Made by a program: the position numbers and the translations under genes. Positions 39,827-49,986 of a stretch of DNA of 64,000 nucleotides are shown piece after piece. Position 1 is the first letter of the stretch. Each line of letters opens with the position of its first letter. The stretch is from Kiloniella majae (GTDB taxonomy: Bacteria > Pseudomonadota > Alphaproteobacteria > Kiloniellales > Kiloniellaceae). The stretch is from contig NZ_MTSZ01000010.1 in the NCBI RefSeq assembly GCF_002118315.1, positions 1 through 64,000 on the forward strand. The letters are read 5' to 3'. The notes below the pieces were generated by a model. The model was not told the origin of the DNA. It worked only from the letters and a program-made list of their open reading frames with translations, and did not search any database.

Positions 39827-39914
39827 GCGGCAATGGCGGAATTGGTAGACGCGCTAGCTTCAGGTGCTAGTTCCCTTTATGGGAGTGGAGGTTCAAGTCC
39901 TCTTTGCCGCACCA
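39827..39914 (+). tRNA. tRNA-Leu (anticodon CAG)
   Basis: 88 nt including CCA. Acceptor GCGGCAA/TTGCCGC, anticodon loop TTCAGGT, long variable arm. A TATAAT -10-like element lies at 39791-39796. It is 130 bp after tRNA-Leu(GAG) and shares its D-arm sequence. Confidence 0.97.
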
Positions 39915-39953
39915 TCCTCAGTAATCATATCTCCCTAGATTATCAGAACATTA

Positions 39954-40634
39954 TTAATGAAGTTTATGGTTTGATTGAGTAAGCGCCTGAACCAGTTTTG
40001 CAATATTGGTTTTTGCGCTTTTGATGGATTGGTCATGCCGATTGTCACCAAATTCTTGATATTCTGAACGAATTTCATGAAAATTTTCGACACCGAGATA
40101 TTTACTCATGACTTTCACGTGGGGACCAAGATGATTTATATCTTCTCTCATCCCGCCAGTTTCAAAACCAAACTCACCTGTTGAGGTGATTAATACCAGT
40201 GTTTTTCCTGACATGATCGGCTCAAGGGGATAATCCCCGCGCGCCAAATCAAAGCTAAAGGTCTTGTGGATACGGATGACTTGATCAAACCAGGCTTTCA
40301 AAGCTGCTGGCATGCCGTAGTTGTACATCGGTGACGACATTAGAATGATGTCGGCTCTGTCCACTTCATCAATTAATGTATCAGATAATACAAGTAATTC
40401 CTTTTGTGCATTTGTCCGTTTTTTCTCATCTGTAAAAACAGCAGCAATCCAATCTTGATTTATGTATTCAGGGGGTGTTTGGCCCAGATCCCGATAAATT
40501 ATCGTATCCGTTTGCCTTTGTTTCTTCCATTCATCAATAAATCCGGCTGCCAATGTTTTAGAGATGGAATTGTAACTTGTTTCAGGGTTGTCTGTTCTGC
40601 GTGCACTACTATCCAAGTGTAGAATTGTTGGCAT
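39954..40634 (-). CDS. azoR: FMN-dependent NADH-azoreductase / quinone reductase
   Basis: A 226-residue flavodoxin-fold protein of the AzoR/NAD(P)H quinone dehydrogenase group. The phosphate-binding start is ILHLDSSARR; SSPMYNYGMPAALKAWFDQVIR is the strongly conserved FMN and active-site segment. It reduces quinones and azo compounds with NAD(P)H. It is divergent from a LysR regulator, which probably controls it. Confidence 0.92.
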   Translation of the reverse strand: MPTILHLDSSARRTDNPETSYNSISKTLAAGFIDEWKKQRQTDTIIYRDLGQTPPEYINQDWIAAVFTDEKKRTNAQKELLVLSDTLIDEVDRADIILMSSPMYNYGMPAALKAWFDQVIRIHKTFSFDLARGDYPLEPIMSGKTLVLITSTGEFGFETGGMREDINHLGPHVKVMSKYLGVENFHEIRSEYQEFGDNRHDQSIKSAKTNIAKLVQALTQSNHKLH

Positions 40635-40665
40635 TGTATTTCCTCATATCACGAAGTGAATTCAT

Positions 40666-40704
40666 CAATATGGAAATATATTGTTCATCTGTACTCTTTT
40701 GACA
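40666..40704. promoter_or_regulatory. azoR/LysR divergent control region
   Basis: CAATAT (40666-40671) and ATATTG (40678-40683) form an inverted repeat of the T-N11-A style used by LysR regulators, and TTGACA (40699-40704) is a likely -35 for the regulator gene. The assignment is by position. Confidence 0.45.
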
Positions 40705-40754
40705 AAAGGGTAATTCTGTATCATAGATGAGATAAATTCATGTGTGAGGTTTGT

Positions 40755-41633
40755 ATGTTTTCTCATCTACCCCCTTTGAACAGTATACGGGTGTTTGATT
40801 CTGCTGCGCGTTTAAAGAGCTTTAAAGCAGCCGCATCTGAATTAAATGTCACACCGACTGCTGTGTCTCATCAAATTCGCAGCCTCGAAGATGCTCTGGG
40901 TACCCTTTTATTTGAAAGAAAAACGCGTGCAATTGAGCTAACAGAAGAGGGAGAGACGTTAGCGCAAGCAGCATATCTTTCCTTGCAACAGCTTTCGTCG
41001 GTAGTGTCGGAAATCACGAATTCACGCTCAACATTAACGGTCAGTACAACGGCCTCTTTTGCAGCTATGTGGTTGGTGCCGAGGCTTGAAAAGTTTCATC
41101 GACAAAACCCGCAAATCCAGGTTGTCGTTAAAACAGGTGAGCAATTAGATGATTTGGAGCGGGATAAACGAATTGACCTTACTGTTCGTTACGGTCGTGA
41201 TGATGAAGACGCGCCTGATAAAATTAAACTTGTGACCGAGACAGTCGGGGCCTATGCCACACCTTTGTATCTAAAAAACACGACCAGAATAGAAGATGCA
41301 TGTTTGATCGAAACGAGATGGAAGAACCAAGACTTACCGTCTATTTCCTGGGATCGAATTGTTGCAGAGAAAAATAGCGAGATAAACAGACGTCACTTTG
41401 ATCAGGAGCATCATGTTATTCAGGCTGCTCTTGCTGGACAAGGTGTGGCTTTAATTAGTTCTTTGTTGGTGGAAACAGCTGTTCAACAAGGCTGGCTAGT
41501 AGAGTTTCCAAATCTACCCAGAACAGCGGGACTTTCTTACTTTCTCATGATTCCGACTTACAATGCGCACAGCCATAAGGTGAAGGTTTTTCAGGAGTGG
41601 CTTATGAAAGAATTTGTCGGCTCTAAAACCTAA
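40755..41633 (+). CDS. LysR family regulator (GcvA-like)
   Basis: A 292-residue LysR protein: N-terminal winged HTH with FKAAASELNVTPTAVSHQIRSLEDALGTLLFER, then a periplasmic-binding-like effector domain. The SHLPPLNSIRVFDSAARLKSF beginning resembles the GcvA subgroup. The ATG at 40755 has GAGG 5 nt upstream and is preferred to one at 40740. It is divergent from azoR, so azoR is the likely target. Confidence 0.92.
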   Translation: MFSHLPPLNSIRVFDSAARLKSFKAAASELNVTPTAVSHQIRSLEDALGTLLFERKTRAIELTEEGETLAQAAYLSLQQLSSVVSEITNSRSTLTVSTTASFAAMWLVPRLEKFHRQNPQIQVVVKTGEQLDDLERDKRIDLTVRYGRDDEDAPDKIKLVTETVGAYATPLYLKNTTRIEDACLIETRWKNQDLPSISWDRIVAEKNSEINRRHFDQEHHVIQAALAGQGVALISSLLVETAVQQGWLVEFPNLPRTAGLSYFLMIPTYNAHSHKVKVFQEWLMKEFVGSKT

Positions 41634-41788
41634 TCATCCATATATTAGATATTTGTGTTTCTGCTTCCTGTTTGGCGACTTTGATTTATCACAGTTTTCC
41701 AATTTCCTCCTTGAAAACAGAAGCTTTAACAGCAATGTTTAGGTACAAGACACAACCCGTTGGTCTTGGTGTCTTGAACTGTTGTTAA

Positions 41789-43234
41789 ATGGAACCTGAA
41801 TTTATGAAAGATAAAGGTGTAAAAGCCACTAAAAAGTCGAAGCAATCCTTCACGCAGCGACTTAGTAACTATCTTCTTGCCGGGGTCTTGATAACAGCGC
41901 CTGTTACCATAACTTTATGGCTTGCCTGGAGAGCCATTACTTTTGTTGATAGTCAGGTAACGCCGCTTATCCCTCTGAAATGGAACCCGGAGAACTACCT
42001 GCCTTTTGGTGTACCTGGGTTGGGGTTGGTTGTTATTATTTTTGGATTAACCCTGATAGGTTTCCTGACCGCAGGGTATATTGGCCGACTGCTGAAACGT
42101 GCAAGCGAAGCCGTTGTTAAAAAACTTCCGGTAGTTCGCAGCGTTTACAGCTGGACACAACAGGTTTTTGAAACCGTTCTTTCACAAAATTCTTCAGCAT
42201 TTAATGAGGTTGTCCTTGTTGAATATCCTCACCGGGGGTGCTGGGTTGTTGGTTTCATCACGGGACGTACAAAGGGTGAAGTACAAAGCTTGACTGATGA
42301 TACTGTCATCAATGTTTTTGTTCCAGCGACACCAAACCCGACAACAGGTTTCTTACTCTTTATCCCCAAGCAAGATGTCCATCATCTGGATATGACAGTA
42401 GAAGAGGGGATCAAACTTGTCATTTCGGGCGGCATACTGTCGCCTTCTGAAATTAAAAAGCTTACTCAGGACGAAAAAGCCAAGAAGGCAGCGGAAGAAG
42501 CACATGCACATCATAAGCCAAGTGTTTTTATGAGGCTGAGAAACTACTTTTTTGGTGGTATGTTGGTGACTGCTCCGATTGGTCTTACATTTTGGTTGGC
42601 CTGGGAAATCATTATTCTGATTGATAGTTGGGTGCGCCCTTACATTCCATTGAAATGGAATCCGGAAACTTATCTTCCCTTTGCCTTACCGGGGCTTGGC
42701 CTGTTTTTTATCTTTTTAACCCTTACTTTGATCGGTTTCCTGACCGCTGGTATCGTGGGAAAAACGTTGTTACGAATTAGCGAACGTTTGTTAGATCAGA
42801 TGCCGGTTATTCGGACTGTCTATGGTGCGATCAAGCAAATTATTGAAACTATTTTCCAAGATCATTCAAATGCGTTTCGCGAGGTCGTTCTGTTCCAGTA
42901 CCCGAGACCGGGATCCTGGGCTCTTGGATTTTATACCGGGGATTCTAACCGCCTCATCAAAGATATATCTGAAGACGAATCAATTAATATCTTCCTGCCG
43001 ACAACACCTAACCCAACGTCTGGTTTTTTACTTTTTGTTCCTCGTAAGGAAGCAAGAATGCTGTCCATGACGGTGGAAGAGGGCATTAAGATGGTTGTCT
43101 CTGGGGGGATCGTCACACCAGAATATCATGCGCCGGATCAGGAGCAGGAGAAGCTAACCGTGCAGAAAACGGGCTCTGATGCAAAAGTGGATGAAAGTGA
43201 CAAAGACGTAGAGTCTCAAAAGGCGGCTTCATAA
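41789..43234 (+). CDS. tandemly duplicated DUF502 membrane protein
   Basis: A 481-residue protein made of two complete DUF502 units: residues about 20-225 and about 250-455. Each has two membrane segments, the first starting GVLITAPVTITLWLAW or GMLVTAPIGLTFWLAW and the second ending LTLIGFLTAG. In both, PLKWNPE, PFxxPGLGL, ATPNPTTGFLL or TTPNPTSGFLL, and MTVEEGIK recur in the same order. DUF502 proteins are normally one unit of about 200 residues. Function is unknown. It converges with recG across 10 bp. An in-frame ATG at 41804 is an alternative start. Confidence 0.9.
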   Translation: MEPEFMKDKGVKATKKSKQSFTQRLSNYLLAGVLITAPVTITLWLAWRAITFVDSQVTPLIPLKWNPENYLPFGVPGLGLVVIIFGLTLIGFLTAGYIGRLLKRASEAVVKKLPVVRSVYSWTQQVFETVLSQNSSAFNEVVLVEYPHRGCWVVGFITGRTKGEVQSLTDDTVINVFVPATPNPTTGFLLFIPKQDVHHLDMTVEEGIKLVISGGILSPSEIKKLTQDEKAKKAAEEAHAHHKPSVFMRLRNYFFGGMLVTAPIGLTFWLAWEIIILIDSWVRPYIPLKWNPETYLPFALPGLGLFFIFLTLTLIGFLTAGIVGKTLLRISERLLDQMPVIRTVYGAIKQIIETIFQDHSNAFREVVLFQYPRPGSWALGFYTGDSNRLIKDISEDESINIFLPTTPNPTSGFLLFVPRKEARMLSMTVEEGIKMVVSGGIVTPEYHAPDQEQEKLTVQKTGSDAKVDESDKDVESQKAAS

Positions 43235-43244
43235 GCCTTAATTA

Positions 43245-45326
43245 TTAACCGGACTTTAGATATTTAACTGCTGTATCTCTCTCGAAAAGATACAGCAGTG
43301 TGCGCAAAGCTTGCCCCCTAGGGGTTTGCAGTGTCGGATCTTTGTCCATGATCAGTTTGGCATCATTACGTGCTGTTGCCAGTAGTTCACCATGACAGGC
43401 AAGATCAGCAACTTTGAATTCCGGTAGTCCGCTTTGACGCGTTCCCAAGACTTCACCTGCACCGCGCAAGCGTAAATCTTCTTCAGCGATGACAAAGCCA
43501 TCATCACTGTCACGCATAATTTTCAAACGGGCTTTGCTGGTTTCGCCTAAAGGTCCTTGGTACATCAGGATACAGGTGGATTTCTCGCTCCCACGTCCAA
43601 TTCGTCCGCGAAGCTGATGGAGTTGCGCCAGGCCGAAGCGTTCGGCATGTTCAATCACCATTATGGTTGCCTCGGGAACATCAACGCCAACCTCTATAAC
43701 AGTGGTTGCGATCAGGAGGTCAACATTGCCCTTGGAAAAGGTTTCCATGACGGCGTCTTTATCTGCACCTTTCATGCGACCGTGAACCAAACCTACACGA
43801 TCGCCAAATCGCTCGCTTAGTTCCCGGTATCTTTCTTCCGCAGCGGCAAGGTCAGATTTGTCTGAATCTTCAACCAAGGGGCAGACCCAATAAACCTTTG
43901 TTCCCTGATCCAAAGATCTGGCAACGCCATTGATAACATCATCAATTCGTTCAACGGACACTGTTCGGGTGTCAACAGGTTGTCGTCCGGCTGGTTTTTC
44001 AGTTAGACGAGAGACAGCCATGTCACCATAAGCCGTAAGCATCAGTGTACGAGGAATAGGTGTTGCCGTCATAACCAGCATATCGACCCCAGCACCTTTA
44101 CGGGCGAGGGACAAACGCTGGTGAACGCCAAATCTGTGCTGTTCGTCAATCACTGCCAAAGCAAGGTCTGAGAAATCTATTTCATCCTGGAAAAGGGCAT
44201 GTGTACCAATGACCATTTGCGTAGAGCCATCAGCAATACATTCTAAAATAGCTTTGCGGGCTTTTCCTTTATCACGACCAGTAAGGATCACGATAGAAAT
44301 TCCGAGCTTCTCAGCAAAAGGCTGTAATGTTTTATAGTGCTGACGTGCTAGTATTTCTGTCGGGGCCATCAAAGCAGCTTGAGAGCCACTTTCTATCGCA
44401 GCCAACATAGGGAAGAGTGCAACGGCTGTTTTACCGCTTCCTACATCGCCTTGCACCAACCGGAGCATGCGGTTTGGACTTTCCATATCAGCAACGACTT
44501 CGCTGATAGACTGATCCTGCGAGCCCGTCAGTTTGAAGGGCAGGATGTCCAGCATTTTTTCGCGGAGAGACCCGTCACCCTTAATTATGCGCCCCTTTGC
44601 TGCTGTCTGCTGTTCCCGGACAAGAGAAATGGCAAGCTGGTTTGCCAGAAGCTCGTCGTAGGCCAATCGTTTCCGATAGGGGGAGAAGGCTGTCAATTCA
44701 TCTTCAGATAGAGGATGATGAACCTTTTGAAGGCAGCTGTGCCAATCGAGCCAACCTTCTTGCTCTTTCAGGGAGTTATCAAGCCATTCCGGTACAGTGG
44801 GAACTAAAGCAAGAGAGGCTTTAATGGCTTTTGAAAGTGGCTTGAGCGTAACGCCAGCACTTAAGGGGTAAACAGGTTCTACGGTTTTTACGTCTTCTTC
44901 TTCGTTTAACGGTACCATATGATCGGGGTGCGCCATTTGAAGAACATCCCCAAAGCGTTCCAGCTTGCCACTGATGATACGCTCTTCCCCCACAGGAAGA
45001 AGCTTCATAAGATAATCTCCCCGCGCATGGAAAAAAATCAGCGTTATCTCGCCGGTGTAATCATTGCAGATAACCCGGTAGGGGCTACGACGATTGGAAG
45101 AAGGGATATGGCGGGATACTGTGACCTTCAGTGTTGCCACGCGATCAGAGATGGCATCGGCAATGGTTGGGGAATAACGACGATCAACCATTCCAACAGG
45201 TAAATGCCAGCAAAGGTCAAGCACGCGTCCACCGGCCAGCTTTTCATAAAGAGTACTTAACCAGGGCCCAACGCCTTGAAGAGTTGAGACTGGGGTAAAG
45301 AGTGGAAAGAGAATCTCTGGACGCAC
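43245..45326 (-). CDS. recG: ATP-dependent DNA helicase RecG
   Basis: A 693-residue fork-reversal helicase. The N-terminal wedge/OB domain is followed by Walker A GDVGSGKTAVAL, the DEQHRFG box, the MTATPIPRTL motif III and the late helicase motif QLRGRIGRG. The GTG start at 45326 gives the usual N-terminus. It lies beside sdhE and mfd, a common alphaproteobacterial neighbourhood. Confidence 0.97.
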   Translation of the reverse strand: MRPEILFPLFTPVSTLQGVGPWLSTLYEKLAGGRVLDLCWHLPVGMVDRRYSPTIADAISDRVATLKVTVSRHIPSSNRRSPYRVICNDYTGEITLIFFHARGDYLMKLLPVGEERIISGKLERFGDVLQMAHPDHMVPLNEEEDVKTVEPVYPLSAGVTLKPLSKAIKASLALVPTVPEWLDNSLKEQEGWLDWHSCLQKVHHPLSEDELTAFSPYRKRLAYDELLANQLAISLVREQQTAAKGRIIKGDGSLREKMLDILPFKLTGSQDQSISEVVADMESPNRMLRLVQGDVGSGKTAVALFPMLAAIESGSQAALMAPTEILARQHYKTLQPFAEKLGISIVILTGRDKGKARKAILECIADGSTQMVIGTHALFQDEIDFSDLALAVIDEQHRFGVHQRLSLARKGAGVDMLVMTATPIPRTLMLTAYGDMAVSRLTEKPAGRQPVDTRTVSVERIDDVINGVARSLDQGTKVYWVCPLVEDSDKSDLAAAEERYRELSERFGDRVGLVHGRMKGADKDAVMETFSKGNVDLLIATTVIEVGVDVPEATIMVIEHAERFGLAQLHQLRGRIGRGSEKSTCILMYQGPLGETSKARLKIMRDSDDGFVIAEEDLRLRGAGEVLGTRQSGLPEFKVADLACHGELLATARNDAKLIMDKDPTLQTPRGQALRTLLYLFERDTAVKYLKSG

Positions 45327-45448
45327 GGGCTTTAACTTGCAGAAATTAAATCGGATGTTTATTAAATGTTCTAGTAATGTTTCCTATATCACAGCTTAAT
45401 GTGCAAGCGAAACGAACAAGCGTATTAAATTCAATTACGGGTGAGATT

Positions 45449-45733
45449 ATGTGTATGGCAGCAAACGCTGAATTAGACAAAAGGCGTAAACAGCTCAGAT
45501 TTAGAAGCTGGCACCGTGGAACACAGGAAGCTGATCTCATTATTGGAACCTTTGCTGATCAAAACGTTGGTAGTATGGATGCGACAGAGTTGGATCTTTT
45601 TGAACGTGTACTCGAAATTCCTGATCCTGTACTCTATGACTGGATCATTGGGAATTCGGCACCAACTGAAAACATGCACAACAAAGTCCTTGATGCTTTG
45701 CTAAGCTTTAAATACGTCCCGAATAAACGATAA
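45449..45733 (+). CDS. sdhE: succinate dehydrogenase assembly factor SdhE
   Basis: A 94-residue DUF339/SdhE protein that promotes covalent FAD attachment to SdhA. The diagnostic RGT surface is in FRSWHRGTQEADLIIG, following ELDKRRKQLR. The start at 45449 has GTGAG upstream; ATG 45455 is an alternative, and the longer frame from 45377 adds sequence foreign to the family. Its gene lies between recG and mfd. Confidence 0.93.
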   Translation: MCMAANAELDKRRKQLRFRSWHRGTQEADLIIGTFADQNVGSMDATELDLFERVLEIPDPVLYDWIIGNSAPTENMHNKVLDALLSFKYVPNKR

Positions 45734-45797
45734 CTTTCTAATTGAATAAGTCTATTTACCTCATATTCAGGCTTTCTAAACATAAAGAATTACACCC

Positions 45798-48700
45798 GTG
45801 AAAACACTTGCGACCCGACTTCAAGCCGCCGATCATTACCAAATTTCATCAGCTCCTGAAGGCTATGATGCCCAACTCCTTGCCGAGCTTGTTGTCGAAC
45901 TGGCTCCGCAACCTGTTTTGCATATTGCGCTTGATGATAACCGTTTGGCTGTTCTTGCTGAGCTCGTTGGATTCTTTGCGCCGGATATCGAGGTTATCGA
46001 GATTCCCGCTTGGGATTGTTTGCCCTATGATCGGGTGAGTCCACACAAGGATATTCTGGCTGCACGTATTAATGCCTTTGCAAAGTTATTGGCAACGCCA
46101 GTGCCTAAATCAGGTCGTCTTGTTCTTACGACAATTTCTGCAGCACTTCAGAAGATCCCGCCAAGAGAGTTATTCAAAAACAGAACTCTTGTCGCTAAAT
46201 CCGGTGTGGAAATTAAAAACGAAGATTTGGTGAAATTCTTTTCCACCAATGGATATCTGCGTTCTGAAACTGTTAGCGAGGCAGGGGAATACGCAATTCG
46301 TGGCGGAATTGTCGATGTCTATCCTCCTGGTGAAGAGCTTCCCTTGCGTCTGGATTTCTTCGGGGATGAGTTGGATACCTTGCGGTATTTTGACCCGCTG
46401 ACACAAAGAACAACGGGTGATGCTAAGGGGCTGGAACTTAAGCCTGTCGGGGAAGCAATTCTTGATGATAAAACAATCGAATCTTTCCGAAAGGGATATC
46501 GTGAGACCTTCGGGGCCGTTGCCAAGGATGATCCCCTGTACGAAGCCATATCTGAAGGGCGGCAGTATCCTGGGATGGAACACTGGTTGCCGCTTTTTTA
46601 TGGTGATCTGGAAACGTTGTTTGATTATCTTCCAACCGCAGTTGTGACGCTGGATGGACAGGCCGCAGAGGCAAGAGATGCCAGGATCGAGTCCGTCACT
46701 GATTTCTTCCAAGCCCGGCAGACGATGGAAAACACGGCGGAAGGTGGCTGGGTTTACAAACCAGTTCCAATGCAGCGTTTATTCCTGTCTGTTGAAGATT
46801 GGGATGCGATACTATCCAAAAGGCCAGTCACACAATTTTCGGGCTTTACGTTACCTGATCATCTTGAAAACCTGATTGAGGTTGAAGGCAAGCAGGGCAA
46901 GGATTTTTCCGAAGCCAGAAACCGTGAAGACGTCAATGTCTTTGATGAGGTTAGTGAATATATCCGCCTTCAACAGACGAACGGTAAGAAAATTATCGTT
47001 ACCGGCTTCAGTGACGGATCTCGTGATCGACTTATTTCCATGTTTCATGAACACGGTTTGACCAATACCGATGTTCTGAAAGACTGGAAAATTCACAAGA
47101 AAACAATGCGAAAACAAGTCCAGTTCCTGACGCTGGGGCTGGAACGCGGTGTGGTCACACCAAACGTGGCTTTTATTACTGAGCAGGATATTCTGGGTGA
47201 ACGCCTCGCTCGCGCACAGAAACGACGCCGTAAATCAGATAACTTTCTGAGGGAAGTGTCCTCGCTTCAGGATAAAGATTTTGTCGTCCACATGGAACAC
47301 GGGATCGGACAATATATTGGTCTGGAAACCGTTGATGTCGGCGGGGCACCGCATGATTGCCTCAAGGTAGTTTACAGTGGTGGTGACAAGCTTTTTGTCC
47401 CCGTAGAAAACATCGAAATCCTTTCACGCTACGGTTCTGAGGATTGTGGTGCAGAACTGGATCGTCTGGGTGGCGCGGCATGGCAGGCCAAAAAAGCGCG
47501 TGTTAAAGAGCGTATTCGGGAAATCGCACACCAGCTTATTGGGATTGCAGCAAATCGTCTTCTGCGTAAAGCGGAAACGATTGATGTGCCTGATGGGTTG
47601 TATGACGAATTTGCGGCCCGTTTTCCTTATCCTGAGACTGAAGATCAACTTAACGCCATTGCGGATGTCTTCGAAGATTTGGGGTCTGGGCGCCCGATGG
47701 ACCGCCTTATCTGTGGTGATGTGGGCTTTGGGAAAACCGAAGTTGCGCTTCGGGCAGCTTTTGTTGCTGTTATGAGTGGTAAACAGGTGGCTGTTGTTGT
47801 GCCGACAACATTACTCGCCCGCCAGCACTACAAAAACTTTGTTGAGCGCTTCAAAGGATTACCTGTACGTATCGGACAGTTATCCCGCTTGGCAACGAGC
47901 AAAGAACAGACCGAGACTAAAAAAGGTCTTGCCGAAGGTACTGTCGAGATCGTGGTTGGCACACATGCCGTCTTCGCCAAAAATATGAAATTCTCTGATC
48001 TTGGTTTGTTGATTGTTGATGAAGAACAACACTTTGGCGTCAAGCAGAAAGAGCGTTTGAAAGAGCTGCGTACTGATGTGCATGTTCTGACACTCACAGC
48101 AACACCGATACCACGGACACTCCAGATGGCGATGTCGGGTGTTAAGGAAATGAGTCTGATTGCCACACCGCCGGTTGATCGTCTGGCCGTTCGTACATTT
48201 GTTCTTCCCTTTGATCCGGTTATTGTACGAGAAGCTATTCTCAGGGAACATTACCGTGGCGGACAGACGTTCTATGTCTGCCCGCGATTGTCGGACTTAC
48301 GAGAGCTGAAAGAGCGTCTGGAAAAGCTTGTACCGGAAGTAAAGATTTGTGTTGCACACGGTCAGTTGGCAGCAACAGATCTGGAAGATGTTATGACTGC
48401 TTTTTGTGATCACCAATATGATGTCTTGCTGTCGACGAGTATCATTGAGTCCGGTCTGGATATTCCGAGTGCCAACACTATGCTGGTTCACCGTGCAGAT
48501 ATGTTTGGCCTTGCGCAGCTCTATCAGATCCGGGGGCGTATCGGACGATCCAAAATTCGAGGCTATTGCTATTTAACCCTGCCTGTTGGCAAATTGTTGA
48601 GTAAAACAGCCGAGCGTCGTCTTGAAGTTATGCAGACGCTGGATAGCCTTGGCGCTGGGTTTAATCTTGCGAGCCATGATATGGATATTCGCGGGGCAGG

Positions 48701-49280
48701 GAACTTGGTTGGCGATGAGCAGTCAGGCCACATCAAAGAAGTTGGTGTTGAACTCTATCAACAGATGTTGGAAGAAGCTGTCGCCACGTTGCGCAGTGAT
48801 GAAGTGAACAGTGAAGAAGATCAAACATGGTCGCCGCAGATTAATATTGGTACGTCTGTTTTGATACCGGATCGTTATGTTGCCGATTTGAATGTACGCT
48901 TGGGGCTTTATCGTCGTCTGTCTTCTTTGACGGAACGGTCCGAAATTGACGGTTTTGCCGCCGAACTTATTGACCGCTTTGGGGATTTACCGGAAGAGGT
49001 TGAAAACTTGTTACAAGTCATGTTGATCAAGGGACTTTGCAAGCAAAGTGGGGTTGAGAAAGTTGACGCTGGTCCTAAGGGCGCAGTTGTTTCTTTTAGA
49101 AATGATACTTTTGAAAACCCATCCGCTCTTATCATGTTTATTCAAGAACAAGTTGGTACAGTTAAAATTCGCCCGGATCACAAGCTCGTTTATCGCCGCG
49201 CCTGGGATGATTCTGGAAGCCGACTGAAAGGCGTTAAGATGATGATGGAAGAGTTGGTCAAGCTGGCGAAGGCTACTTAG
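45798..49280 (+). CDS. mfd: transcription-repair coupling factor
   Basis: A 1160-residue translocase that displaces stalled RNA polymerase and recruits UvrA. It has the N-terminal UvrB-homology region, the RNA polymerase-interacting domain after about residue 480 (FVVHMEHGIGQYIGLE), the RecG-like helicase core (Walker A GDVGFGKTEVAL, DEEQHFG box, QIRGRIGRS), and the C-terminal TRCF domain. The start is GTG. Together with uvrA in this window it serves nucleotide excision repair. Confidence 0.98.
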   Translation: MKTLATRLQAADHYQISSAPEGYDAQLLAELVVELAPQPVLHIALDDNRLAVLAELVGFFAPDIEVIEIPAWDCLPYDRVSPHKDILAARINAFAKLLATPVPKSGRLVLTTISAALQKIPPRELFKNRTLVAKSGVEIKNEDLVKFFSTNGYLRSETVSEAGEYAIRGGIVDVYPPGEELPLRLDFFGDELDTLRYFDPLTQRTTGDAKGLELKPVGEAILDDKTIESFRKGYRETFGAVAKDDPLYEAISEGRQYPGMEHWLPLFYGDLETLFDYLPTAVVTLDGQAAEARDARIESVTDFFQARQTMENTAEGGWVYKPVPMQRLFLSVEDWDAILSKRPVTQFSGFTLPDHLENLIEVEGKQGKDFSEARNREDVNVFDEVSEYIRLQQTNGKKIIVTGFSDGSRDRLISMFHEHGLTNTDVLKDWKIHKKTMRKQVQFLTLGLERGVVTPNVAFITEQDILGERLARAQKRRRKSDNFLREVSSLQDKDFVVHMEHGIGQYIGLETVDVGGAPHDCLKVVYSGGDKLFVPVENIEILSRYGSEDCGAELDRLGGAAWQAKKARVKERIREIAHQLIGIAANRLLRKAETIDVPDGLYDEFAARFPYPETEDQLNAIADVFEDLGSGRPMDRLICGDVGFGKTEVALRAAFVAVMSGKQVAVVVPTTLLARQHYKNFVERFKGLPVRIGQLSRLATSKEQTETKKGLAEGTVEIVVGTHAVFAKNMKFSDLGLLIVDEEQHFGVKQKERLKELRTDVHVLTLTATPIPRTLQMAMSGVKEMSLIATPPVDRLAVRTFVLPFDPVIVREAILREHYRGGQTFYVCPRLSDLRELKERLEKLVPEVKICVAHGQLAATDLEDVMTAFCDHQYDVLLSTSIIESGLDIPSANTMLVHRADMFGLAQLYQIRGRIGRSKIRGYCYLTLPVGKLLSKTAERRLEVMQTLDSLGAGFNLASHDMDIRGAGNLVGDEQSGHIKEVGVELYQQMLEEAVATLRSDEVNSEEDQTWSPQINIGTSVLIPDRYVADLNVRLGLYRRLSSLTERSEIDGFAAELIDRFGDLPEEVENLLQVMLIKGLCKQSGVEKVDAGPKGAVVSFRNDTFENPSALIMFIQEQVGTVKIRPDHKLVYRRAWDDSGSRLKGVKMMMEELVKLAKAT

Positions 49281-49311
49281 ATATCTACAAGACTATGATT
49301 GAATATTGGAA

Positions 49312-49941
49312 CTAGGGCAGTTTCCCAAGTACTTTTTGAAGTCTACGACGTTTACTATCAGGCATATTCTCGTTCAGGCGTGATAAGATAGCAGTTTTAA
49401 AAGCTGGTAAAAACTCATCATCCAAGCAGCTATGGATGCGTTCTGCGTACATAGGAAGTTGATTTACAGCTGCGGTTTTTAATCTTAAAACCAGATGATT
49501 AGCTGCCATATTTACAGACTTTGGTTTGCTTGTTAGATGCATCAAAATCTCTATTGCTTTGTCTTTAGCAATTACAGATCCGACATCTGCCGCTGACAAT
49601 ATAGCATCAAGATTTGCCGCAATTATTTTTCCTTCAACTTTACTTATCTCGGCAAGGGCTGAAAGTGCTCCCCATACGATGCGGTTATTATTACTCTGCA
49701 TCTTTTGCAAAAAAAGCTCTGTATAGGGGGCGATTAAAACAGGGGCGGCTCTTCCGATTTCATAGAGAACCTTAATTGCATCTTTCTGTGCCGGGCGACT
49801 GCCTTTTTCTAGTATATCAGCAACAAGATCAATGCTTTTGATGTCTTCTTCTTGTGTTAACTTATGAGCTAGGATGATGTTAGGCTCTTCATCTCTTCTT
49901 TCCATTGAATGAGACATTTGCGCTAGAATAGTATCGGTCAT
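49312..49941 (-). CDS. HEAT-repeat-like hypothetical protein
   Basis: A 209-residue all-helical protein whose helices recur with a HEAT/armadillo look, for example AIKVLYEIGRAAPVLIAPY, then WGALSALAEISKVEG and AIEILMHLTSK. There is no signal peptide or membrane segment. Such folds bind proteins or nucleic acids; the partner here is unknown. It converges with mfd. Confidence 0.7.
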   Translation of the reverse strand: MTDTILAQMSHSMERRDEEPNIILAHKLTQEEDIKSIDLVADILEKGSRPAQKDAIKVLYEIGRAAPVLIAPYTELFLQKMQSNNNRIVWGALSALAEISKVEGKIIAANLDAILSAADVGSVIAKDKAIEILMHLTSKPKSVNMAANHLVLRLKTAAVNQLPMYAERIHSCLDDEFLPAFKTAILSRLNENMPDSKRRRLQKVLGKLP

Positions 49942-49986
49942 TCTTTCCTGCGATCCAGCTTTGCTGTTTTGTATTGAGAAAAGGTG

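Noticed and set aside
39773-39982. 69-codon frame across tRNA-Leu(CAG)
   Set aside because: It is the translation of the tRNA itself (a well-known spurious product with an SGASSLYGSGGSS-type string) and has no ribosome site.
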